From: Medicago truncatula
Lineage: Eukaryota > Streptophyta > Magnoliopsida > Fabales > Fabaceae
Direction of reading: 5' to 3'
NCBI RefSeq assembly: GCF_003473485.1
Contig: NC_053049.1
Coordinates: 31,021,292 to 31,085,291 of the forward strand
DNA length: 64,000 nucleotides
Below the pieces are notes generated by a model. The model did not search any database. It saw only the letters and a program-made list of their open reading frames with translations, and was not told the origin of the DNA. Positions 23,092 through 33,774 of the stretch are shown here, in pieces; position 1 is the first letter of the stretch; each line of letters opens with the position of its first letter. The translations under genes and the position numbers were made by a program.

Positions 23092-23838
23092 GAGTTCATC
23101 TTTGCTCCATTTACTCCTTTTTAGTTTACATATGTGTGACATGTGGCAAAATCAAATCTAAAGGCTGAGATTAAAAGACATCATCACATGCTTTCTCCAC
23201 TCTTGATCACCTGATCCCTTTCTCCTCCACCTCCTTCATTCCCCTTTCAATTTCCAGTTTCATTGCAAAATCCATAACCACAATTTTGACGAGATTAATC
23301 ATAACATAGGATCTTTCTAAAATTGAAGAAAAAATTAATTAATTAAAATTAGAATCACAACAAAGGGATTGAATGAATTTTAAATTGACAATCCTCTTAA
23401 TCCTTTAGGTTAAAAAAACGAGTGATGAAAAACAACACCTTTGAGGCTGGTTTAAACCATGAAAAAGAAAATACAAGATTTTGATGTTTTGGATTTCGAT
23501 TCTTAAAACAGTGTTTCGAAAACACCTTATAAGTTTGTTAGTTTGTTATTTTTGATGAACTCGATAGCGCCGCCGGTGGATGGAGGCAGAGATGCGGCGT
23601 CGGCGAGAGGGAGATGCAGCAGTGATTTTGAGAAGAGGAAGAAGGAAGGAGGCGCGCGTGTTGTTGTATCAGAGAGAAAACAGAGATGAAATGCGCATGA
23701 CTTTTCTTATTTATAAAACAAGTGTTTGTTTATAAATCTTTTAATCTCGGCCCTTGGTTTTATTTTTGCCACGTGTCACATATCTAAGAGGCAAACAGGG
23801 ATAAATGGAGGTCTCTTAAATGGAGCAAAGATGTACCC
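23092..23838. mobile_element. Mutator-type non-autonomous element with possible captured sequence
   Basis: Left end GAGTTCATCTTTGCTCC and right end (inverse) GGGTACATCTTTGCTCC continue as similar arms of about 90 bp. The 9 bases AAGGAATAC flank both sides (23083-23091, 23839-23847), the duplication length of Mutator elements. The middle has a GC-rich patch at 23560-23690 (GCGCCGCCGGTGGATGG, GATGCGGCGTCGGCGAG) quite unlike the surrounding AT-rich DNA, which could be a captured gene or promoter piece. No long ORF. Confidence 0.8.
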
Positions 23839-23847
23839 AAGGAATAC

Positions 23848-25498
23848 ATGGTTACCTCTCCAAGGTCCAAAACAAGAGTAATAATGATCATGCGAATGTC
23901 ATTTAGAAATAGATACACAGATCCCATCATTGAGTATGTTCAATCATCGTTAATTATTTTTTAATTTTTATATGTTTTTATCTCTCCAAATGGAATAAAT
24001 GGAGAAAGACAAAATGAAGAGGATTTTAACTCACAGAACAAGAAACAGTTGATATAGTTAATGAAAGAGATAAGTCTAAAATATCTGACCAATGGAGATT
24101 TTTGGAGTCTTAGAAAAATATTAGAATACCGACAAATTGATGCTAAAAAATAGAGAGAATGTTATATATTTATATATTTATTGTAACGTATATAACACAA
24201 TTTATTTAACTTTAGCAAATAATCAAAATTCTTAAGGTGTAGGAAATGCAGGTGAATTGAGATCTGATATAGACCCGTTTTTAAATGTCGCCATTGGTGC
24301 ATAGTTCTATAAATTGTGATTTATATTTTGGATTTGATGTATGGTTTTCTTTATATTTGAACTTTATTTATATTTGTTTATATCTTGGTTATATGATCTG
24401 GAGATTTGTTTACATCGATAAGCAAACCAACTAGTCTTATAACCAAATCAAACAACGAATAAAATAAATTGTTGTTGTATTTAAGATTTGGGTCCAAATC
24501 AATCAAACCCAATCTTGTTGATTCATGTATCAATTTCACATCATTCAAAATTGATCACAAGTAACCTAAACCAAGCCATTATATGTTATTGTGATTTCTT
24601 CCATTTAACACTATGTTAGTAGTATTATATTAAAAAGTATGTCATGTTGGGGATGACTTCACCCCTGTGATGTTTAGTTTGTTCTTCCTTTGGGTTTAGA
24701 CCCTCTTGTATCCCACTAAAAGTGTCAACCAAATTGAATCTAATCAAACCAAACAAATTTATTCTTTGTTTATTTGGTTTTGTTCAAATTTCACAACGAA
24801 TCAAACCAAACTAACTATTTTTTGCTGGTTCTGATTTATTTCTCTTAAAATCGAATCAAACCGTCCGCTACACCCCTAGCTATAATTGTTTGTCTCAACA
24901 ATTTTGTTTCATTTTTTACTTAATATTCGATATGAATATATGTTGAAGAAAAAATATATATGTTGAGCGAAGGTTAACAAAAATCTCATTTTAGTTGGAG
25001 TAATTGTTTAAATTTGATTGTTAAAATACATTTTGCACATTTATCCTTGATTTATAGTCTTTTTCATTTTTATTTTTTTTCACATTTAAACTTGATTTCT
25101 TTGAAAACAAGAGAAAAAGACTTTCCATGACACTTTGTTAAGAAAAATCTCAACACTGAAATAAACAAAGTGAACTATACCAGCATATAGACACTCCAAA
25201 ATGCATATTTCATGTGTCACTCATAACTTCAGAAAAACCACAAAACTTAAGTTGAAAAAAAAAAGGTTTTTATTATATTACCACTGCATGCAAACAAGCA
25301 ATATTTGTTCAAGCCTAAATGCACAACTCAATATTCATCATCATCTTTGAGATGCCACTTACTTAACTAACAGAAATTTTTAAAACAAATTCATAGCATT
25401 CATGTTTGTAAGAAGAAAGGTCAATTGTAGAGAAACAGCTCAATTGCACCATAGAGTAACTTTCAATTTGTTAACAGAACAGACAACCAGCAAAAAAT
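23848..25498. other. Intergenic, including the 3' flank of the AP2 gene
   Basis: No gene is supported. Bases 24700-24885 carry a dispersed-repeat end rich in AACCAAA/AATCAAACC phrases, ending GTCCGCTACACCCCTAGC. The last 300-400 bases before 25499 probably include the 3' UTR of the minus-strand AP2 gene, but no poly(A) site is decisive. Confidence 0.4.
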
Positions 25499-28400
25499 TC
25501 ACTGGGACTGACGGGGCCAAAGAAAGAACTCAGCTGCACCATTGGTTGTAGTTGCCGCAGACTCTGCTGTGCCACTTTCTGCATTGATAGAAGGATGAAA
25601 ATGGTGGAGATGGTTGCTGACGAAATATTGTGTTGCAGAATCATAGGGTTCAGAAGCAATTGGCAGAAAATCGATGCTGCTATTCATATTTGTACTATCG
25701 GGTTGTTCAGAGGTACTAGTCACAGGAGCTTTCTTCTTCGATTCTTCGGAAGGTTTTAAGCGTTTTGCTTCTCCACCAACTGGAGGAGAACTATCCAGCA
25801 TATCCTCAGTATTGTATCTACTTATCTCAAAATTGGTTACAGCGTTTGCACCTCTAAACTTTATGGCTGCAAGGTCGTATGCCTCTGCTGCTTCCACCTC
25901 AGTTTCTGTAACCATTCAAGAACAAACACTATTCAACTTCAAAAAATCATATGATAGCAAGTAAGAATCATGATGCAACTATATTCAATCTTTAGATTAT
26001 ACCATAAGCAATTTAATAAATCCATTATATTAATACCTCTATTTGGTACCAAAACTGGTGACCGAAATTGTACAAACTAGGGATATAAAACATAGAAAAT
26101 GGACTCCTTATAGTTCAGATATCTTTGCATTCACATATGTATTGGTGACTTTGGATCAAATCAGACAGTGTAGAAATTATGCAGATTTTGTTTTTTTTGT
26201 AAAAAATCCTCTAGCTTAAAATCCGACTTCCTGAACTTTGATCCAACCCTACTGATGTGCTGAGTGTGTGAATTCATGGTATCTTGTATAGAGAATCTTG
26301 ACTTCGTAATATATATGGATACAGAATATATGGGGAGATTGGTAAAATATATCAGTAGATTAAAGTTAATGGTGTCATACACTCATACTATCATTTCACT
26401 AAATCCAATCATATTTTATAAAATAGAAAAGTTAACAAGAATAGGTAAACGTTTACCATATGTTCCCAAGTATAGATCTTTGTTTCCAGCAACTCGACCA
26501 ATTCTTGCTTGCCATCGATCCTGTTGATGGTGCCTTAAGGATCCAAAGAACAAAACATGAGAGATACACGAGAACAATATGTTGTTTCAAATAAATCGGT
26601 ATCATACTAGTAATCTATTGTTTCAAATTTCAAACCTTGTAACACCCCTGTACTTGGAAGCTCCCCTCGAAAAACCAGTGCTTGTCCTGCAAGCAGAAGA
26701 ATTACAATTTTAGGTGAGGCATTGAATTATAGTGCTGATAATATAATAGGCTAGCTCATTCAAACCTTCGCAGTGAAGCAACAAATTCTTGCTTTCCTAC
26801 ATCTTTCATCTCCTCCAATTCCTTAGCATAATGGGAAACCTGAGATATTAGAGAATACAAATATGCTGAGTGATAAAAAACATTGTATTTAGGTATTTTG
26901 TAAAAACATAAATCCAATTAAATAAATCTTAGCCATCAGATTTAACTACATGAGGTTTACTGTTAAATCACAACTCTAGAGGATCCAATTCCACATCTCT
27001 CATTCACTAGAAAGATAACTTGAGCTGAAGTCTACGTATGGTTTCAAAATACCTTGCAATGCAATTAATAAAGTCCCAACCAAATTAGTCTTATGAGCAT
27101 GGTTCTAAATTGCGGTCAACAACTACAATTACAACTGCAATATAAAAGGTATACAAGTCTTTGCAGAACATTGTAACCACAATTGCGGCCGCACCAACTA
27201 TATTTACAGCGATGTATAGTTTGCGGCGTAACTAATCAACTTTGTCTGGTTTGAAGTTCATACCGCTTAATGAGCCTAACCTTTTAGTTACAATGTAGGC
27301 AGATCATTTCTTACACTGTAGGAACCATGTTTTTATCTATGTTAATATATATATTACACATAATCCTAGGTGTAAGCTAAAAAACATTAATTCAGTATAA
27401 TTTCCCTTAGTCTTTAGTTCAACTTCAATGATGCAGCTTAGTTATATACTTAAAATATATTCAAACATAATGAAAGTGATTGTTACTGGAAAGTTTATGT
27501 TAGCTGTTGGTCCCCAGTACTTCAGTGCTGCCAAATCATAAGCCCTAGCTGCCTTTTCTTCCTTGTCATACCCACCTGATAATCATAGCAATTAGTTCAT
27601 CATGTACTAAGCTTGAGTGAAGTTTGTGAAAAATCAAGAATATAATTTGAACATTTCTCACCCAAGTACACTGTAGAAATAGTCAAAAGCCAGGTGACAG
27701 GAGCCAAAAAAGTGCATTGAGTCATTCCATGTCAAGGAAAAAACAAGAAATTCAGCTTATGGTCAAAAATCAAAATATTCTGGTAAAACCACTTAAATTT
27801 ACCAAAAGAAAAGTGATTAATGAAATGATGTTATAGCAAAGAAATTACTCTTTTTACTCCCACTCTAAATCAACTGTGCATGAAGCGTTAATAGCATAGA
27901 ACAGTTGAGGACTAATCAAGGTTTAATTTTACAACCAAGTTATAATAAGTGATTGATGATGATTTAAGTTCAATAATCCCACAAGCATGTACATTATCAT
28001 ACACATTTCATTTTCCAGCAAACTAAAATCAGGAGAAATAGTAGAAAAGGTTAATTTATTTAGTCTAACTCTTTCTCAAAAAATCCACTTGTACAGTGAG
28101 AGTGTCTCTCACTTATAAAATCTTAGATAAACTTTGATACTATCCTAGCGTGTGTATTCGAATGAGTAATGAACTTGACAAATTCATGGTGGCTCACTGA
28201 GTTTGAACGAACTCCATCTCACAAAATTAGCTCATAAGATAAGGGATGATAACTCCCATTTAATATATGCTTGATTCTACTGTGACAAATCTGATTTTGA
28301 ATAAATTGATTTTATAAGATTGATTTTGACTAAAAATAAATTATGTAAAGCGTTTTATCTTTGGATGCACTCATATGAAAATGAGTTGAACAATAAATTA

Positions 28401-30744
28401 TAGCATTCAACTAAATTCAATTGTACTCCTCTAAAATCAATATTACACCTCCAAGTAAAACTAAACATACACTTATTATAAACAAATTTTCACATTATAT
28501 CTTATCTAATGTATGATTCTTCTCAAGATCACTAACAAAACTGTCTTTGCTTTTCTTTTTCTTTACAAAAGTGATTATGGCAAGATACTTTTATGTTAAA
28601 TATTGACACTTCAAAACATCCAAAAAGATTCAAGAAATCATGTGAGTTTGTATCAGAATCAAGATGACATTACTATGCTGAACAGGGCCAGACCCACTGT
28701 GAAAAGCTTTTCAACCAACATTGAGGAGCACTTCATTACATTCATGTAAGTAAATATTTCAATATGGATAAAGTGGTAGTAACAAATGATATGGTCAAAC
28801 CCAGCTTTTGAAGAATGAAAAAGCAAAAGCAAAAGTTAATGTCAAATATGGAATGCATATGATAGGTTAGACAGATTCATAGATAGCTCTCATGTCTGGA
28901 CACATCACTAGCTAGCCAATTAAATTTATCACAAAAATGGGAGAATCTCTGCTATGCAATTGAGCCAAGAAATCTAAAGTAGTTTGGAAATGATGTATAA
29001 CTCTAGATACTCAGAACCATTAACATTTTTTTATTTATAGAAAACAGAAATAAGAGAAATAAAGATATGAATTGTCATCTTGGTTTCAAAAATGATAAAT
29101 TAATTTATTAAAGTTAAACATTGTTAATCAGTTCAGTTCTTCTTTCATCTAAGAGACATCCTTGATTACTTTTAGCAACTAATTCCCCATAAAAATAATT
29201 TGTCTAGCTCCAAAAAATTAAAAGGACTAAACAAGTAATTTCAGTCTATGTTTGTTTGGCGGAGAAATCGGCAAAATCAGGGAGACTTTTGTTACGTGCC
29301 AAAGTGTATCTTTTGTTAAAATTACATTGTAGTTCGCAATGATTTTGTCGATCTCAACGTCAGTCCAATCATACACTAAATCTACAAAATCGAAGATTCT
29401 GACAAAGCGTCAATAAAGCGGTGCTAAACCCAACACTTTCCAAGACGAAATCGACAAAATCAAAGATTTTGACAAAGCGACAATAAAGCGGAGCTAAGCC
29501 CGACACTTTCCAAGTTTTGCAAAATTACAATGACTTCGGTGATTCCAACAAACCAACTGAAATACGGAACATGCACTAAAACCGCAGCACATTCATACGC
29601 TAAATCTACAAAATCGAAGATTCCGACAAAGCGAGAATAAAGTGGAGCTAAGCCCAACACTTTCCAAGATTAAATCTACAAAATTAAAGATTTTGACAAG
29701 TCGACAACAAAACGGAGTTAAGCACAAGACTTTTCATGTTTTGCAAAATTACAGTGACTCCGGTGATTCCGACAAACCAACTGAAATACCAAACATGCAC
29801 TAAAACTGTTAAACGACAACACATTGAATCAAATCACATATGCATGCACCACACCTCACATGAACAAAATGGCGGCACATTGGTTGAAAAAAAAAAATCA
29901 TTACAAACATATCATATATGCATGCACACTCTTTTTGAGAGTTGCAGTGTCACTATTATTTCCTTTTCTTACTCTTGTCATTTTCACATACCAAAGTTCA
30001 GAATAATAAACATATCAATAAAAAAAATAAATTAAAATCAAAGTAACACAAGAGAGTGAGAGATTTAGAAAAGAACCTTGACGCCCTTTCCTTTTCTGAC
30101 CCTCACGTTTGCAGCTGTTATCCCATAGATGTGCTTCAAATCTACCTGTCCATCTGTGCCTACACAAAAACAAATCAACCAAAATAATAACTTTTTTTTC
30201 TTCTTCTGAAAACTCGTATCCGACCCAAAGAACGACTAATAATGAATACATACCTTGTGACTCCTCTGTAAGCTGAAGTACGATGGCCAGCGCTATGAAC
30301 AGTAATTTTTTTGGAAGCATCAGAATCCATCGCAACAATGGATTTCTGATTAGCAACTTTAGAAGATTCACCTAACTTGGTTACAGTAGCAGAACCAGAA
30401 ACACCTTGAAATTCAACAACTGATTTATTAAGATCATGTTTATCACCGAAAAACACCGAAGTAGAGTTAAGATCATATAGTAAACCAGAATTCCGATTCT
30501 TCTCAACAAAATCTCCCATCTTCGCCGAATCCATGAAACTCATCAAACCTAAAAAAAAAATGATTAAGGAGTGTTTGGTTAAAAGGAAGAAGTTGAAAAA
30601 TGGCGTTAGAGTTAAGTTACCATTGGCATTGACATAGAAGTTATCGTAATGAGAGTCGGTGTGGAATTGAGGAAAATGTGAGTTAAGCAGTTCAGTTGGA
30701 GACAAAGGAAACGTAAGCAAGTTAGTAGAATTAGAAGAAGCCAT
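25499..30744 (-). CDS. AINTEGUMENTA-like (AIL/PLETHORA-group) AP2 transcription factor
   Basis: Nine exons on the minus strand: 30744-30621, 30548-30254, 30159-30077, 27670-27662, 27575-27487, 26839-26766, 26686-26636, 26533-26457, 25905-25499. All have GT..AG borders and the phases close to a 402-aa protein. Two AP2 domains: residues about 133-200 ([20 protein letters not shown], then [34 protein letters not shown]) and about 236-296 ([20 protein letters not shown], then [12 protein letters not shown]). The linker ([19 protein letters not shown]) and the insertion in the first domain are those of the ANT/AIL clade rather than WRI1. The N-terminus is short (about 130 residues before the first domain) and the tail is Ser/Pro-rich. 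The expected role is a nuclear DNA-binding regulator of meristem and organ growth. Intron 3 is 2.4 kb and holds tandem repeats. The start chosen is [12 protein letters not shown]; longer upstream reading is leader. Confidence 0.93.
27662..27670 (-). other. 9-base microexon of the AP2 gene (Val-Tyr-Leu)
   Basis: TGTACTTGG lies between TTTCTACAG (acceptor) and GTGAGAAATG (donor) on the minus strand, 2.4 kb from the previous exon and 86 bp from the next. Joined to G at the end of exon 3 and GT at the start of exon 5, it supplies V-Y-L and the first base of G in the VYLGGYD motif of the first AP2 domain. A 9-nt VYL exon is known in plant AP2 genes such as WRI1. Confidence 0.9.
29300..29810. repeat. 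Higher-order tandem repeat (223-bp period) in intron 3 of the AP2 gene
   Basis: A block of about 70 bp (AAATCTACAAAATCGAAGAT, then GACAAAGCG...AATAAAGCGG, then AACACTTTCCAAG) occurs as a pair, followed by a second block (TTTTGCAAAATTACA, GACTTCGGTGATTCC, CAACTGAAATAC, CATGCACTAAAAC). The A-A-B set at 29378-29600 is repeated at 29601-29810, an offset of 223 bp at both A (29378/29601) and B (29516/29739). A partial B-like piece precedes the array. Confidence 0.85.
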
Positions 30745-31965
30745 TTTCAAATTTAACGGTTTTTCCGCGCAAAGAAACAAATAGAGTGTAAAAGTCAAAT
30801 AACTAAATTTGTATGAGAGTTTGAGCTTATAAGAGGAGTTATTAATTAGTTGGTTTATGAGGATTAATTAAGGAAGATTAAGATAAATGTGATGTGTAAT
30901 GAAGAGTGAGTAAAAATGCATGCGAACTTTTTGTAATTGAAAAGAGAGTAAAGCACGTAAATACGACAATGTGTTGAGTTAGTAGTAAGAGTGTGTTGCG
31001 TAACAGGAGAAGTAATTGAAGGGTTGCGTTCAATTTATTGGATGATACCCATCACCCAACACCTTTCTCTCCTTAAATAATCATCTACCTCTCTCTTAAT
31101 CTTGGGATTTGATGACTTTAAGCGAAAAAGTTACATTGACTTTGTGTCTATCTCTTCTATTTTGCTCTCTATCATCTTATCTATAATCTCTCTTTCATCT
31201 TTCTCACTAAAATCAAAGTAACTTTCTCGTATTAAAGTTACTCAATCTCAATTCCTCAATCTTACTCTAACAAAATATTTAAGAATAGCACATTATTGAT
31301 TTTGTGACGTAATTCACATGATTTTTCAATAAAAACTAAAATAAAGTTTCTTTTAAAACTAACTTGCAGGTTAAACGAGGCGGGCTAACTGAAGAGACTG
31401 AGTTCAAAACCTTCGCTCAGCACGCTTAAATATCGGGTTAAACAATACAACTTAACGAGCTTGATTCGTTTCTAGTACTTTTTAAGAAAATTTATATTAT
31501 TACTACATAGAAATAAATTTCTTTGCGTTAGAATTTAATTTATCTACATGGATAGTATACAACTTCCAATCAAATCACGTCATATAAATATTTGTAAACA
31601 TATTCTTAGGGGTGCATAAAGTAACCTTTTTTTTTACATTTTAGATTCCTTTCAAATCTTAAAAACCTATAAAGTATTTTGAAATCTTAAAAATCTGTAG
31701 TATAAATTCAATAAAATCAAAATTGAAAATCATGATAGTAAAAACTCCATTAAAAGATGTTTTAACAGTCGATACAATACTACACAATATTGAGTTTTGA
31801 TACGGTGGATAACACACTTCACCATCCATCTCTAAACATGAAGCACTACAAAATATTTTAAAATCTTCAAGACTTTTTATTTTATCAAAAATAGTTTTTT
31901 AAAATCTCGATCTAATTAATTCCATAGTATTTAAAGAATATATACACCAAGAACATACAAAATAT

Positions 31966-32000
<35 letters not shown>

Positions 32001-32497
32001 TAATGAATGACACACATGCAAGGCCGTCAGGGTTCTAGTCATTTCTTATTATTCTTCAATTTTTAGAGATGGGGACGGGACAAGTTAATATTTCCATTTT
32101 ATTTAATCATTTGTTCTATCATTAAGCACAATTGCAAAAAAAAAAAGTAAAATATTATATACCACTAAAAGATTTTAATTTAATTAGCAAATTAATTATG
32201 TGCTGGCCCAAAAAGCAGTACTCAACAAGCTTGGACACTATTTTATAAGGCTAAACGTAGTTCATATCTTTAGTTCGGTTCAATATCAACCATGTACAAT
32301 AAAAATTGACAGCAAAACAAATAAGAATAACCTCTACTTGATCCACTAATTTTGTATGTAACTTTTTTCACTATGTATAATTACATATTCTAGGGTTTAG
32401 AAGAATCAAAGAAAATAAACAAAAACGATTTGAAATAACAAATCAACAAGCTTTACTTCCTTAACCAGTACCCTGAAACATCGATTAGCATTTCCCT
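30745..32497. other. Intergenic: AP2 gene promoter side and UPF0496 gene 3' side
   Basis: No coding sequence is supported. The 31630-31930 part carries AAATCTTAAAAATC phrases related to the element at 59232-60160. A (GA)n microsatellite of about 30 bases lies at 31967-31997. The first few hundred bases upstream of 30744 should include the AP2 promoter, but I cannot place a TATA box with confidence. Confidence 0.5.
31967..31997. repeat. (GA)n microsatellite
   Basis: An almost uninterrupted run of GA dinucleotides, about 15 repeats. It lies in intergenic DNA and is likely polymorphic in length. Confidence 0.95.
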
Positions 32498-33774
32498 TTA
32501 TTTATTTTTCTCTGTAATTTGTTGCATAACAAGTCTCCTAGATTTATTGATGGTAAGAAAGCACAAGTAAACATGTTCTTCAAGCTCTTCCAACTGATCC
32601 AAAAAGCTAGACTCTTGATCTCGATATTCACTCATAACCCTCTTCAATATTTCACATTTACTACCAACATTATTCTTCACACAAACATCAGCAAAAATTT
32701 TCCTATGCTCCACTTCATCATTCAACCTCTTCACCATCCTACTCATAGTATCCAAATCATTTATCAATATAAAAACCCCTTTTGCAGCAGCATCAAGTTG
32801 TTCACATAGTCTTTCACAATAAGAACTTCTTCTTAACCTAATTTTGATTTTCTTTATGAACAAACCAACCAAACTACCTACAATACTTGGTGCAGCCACT
32901 AACCCTACTACACTATGAAAAGAAACCACTAATAAAGCAATAAGAATGGCACCATGTGATGTAACAAGAGCAATTCCTCCAACTTTCTTGCAAACCCTAA
33001 TCAATGCTAATCTTCTTTGAATTTTCTTTCTCTTTGATGTTAGTCTATGAAGAAGTTCAATGTACCTATTGTGAATATTATCGAATTGCATTGTACTAAT
33101 AACGGACAAAGGGTTGTTTTGTACTTTTGATGAAAATGAAGCAAGCTCTCTATAGATATCTTTCTTTGTTTGTTCATTTAGCACCCTTTTGCTTAACTTA
33201 ACAACTCGTGTGATTCTTGTATAAGAAATTCTTGTTGAGTGGATTCCTTCAAGGATTGTGTCACAACAACGACTTGCTTCTAAGCTAGCATCGAAATAGT
33301 TAACTAGAAGATCATGCACCTTAAAGTTTCGTCTCATGTTTGTTATGATTTCATGTCGGGGTTCGAGCAAAGACTCGGTGAGATTCAGGCATATAGGAGG
33401 AAGAGGAGAAGATGTTGAACAAGATGAAGAGAGTCTTTTGGTGTTGATTGTCTTCCCAAATTGCCCTTGTGCTTTGTTGCATATTTCAATATAAGACTTT
33501 GTTCTAAATGTTTCCAGATATTCTTCATTTACGTTTGGCTTCTTACACAAGCTTTCTTCCTTATCAAGTTGTTTCCGTGATCTACCTGCATAATAAATTT
33601 CCACAAAATCAATATCATTAGGAATATAAAATCGATTTAACGAAATAAAATATTTTATATGAAAAAAAAACGAAATTATATCTAATTTCATCGCTAAGTG
33701 TTATATCAACGTTAAAATTAAACGATTGAACTACCTGATCTCCGAAGAGAACAAAGCCACCCAGAACATGTCAT
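32498..33774 (-). CDS. UPF0496 family protein (DUF677), At3g19330-like
   Basis: Two exons on the minus strand, 33774-33735 and 33585-32498, joined in frame (S-GRSRKQL) to give 375 aa. The body is mostly helical, with the family's features: an N-terminal region FRTKSYIEICNKAQGQFG and a long helical middle. Next comes a strongly hydrophobic pair at about residues 216-256 (VGGIALVTSHGAILIALLVV, then VVGLVAAPSIVGSLVGLF), probably two membrane-spanning segments. A coiled-coil-like C-terminus follows (EYRDQESSFLDQLEELEEHV). The function of UPF0496 is unknown in general. The start at MTCSGWLCSLRR is chosen because it splices cleanly; an unspliced frame beginning further down reads through an intron. 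An ATATATATATCG run about 105-120 bp upstream could be the TATA region. Confidence 0.85.

Noticed and set aside
32519..32809. 96-aa plus-strand ORF
   Set aside because: Antisense to the UPF0496 coding exon.
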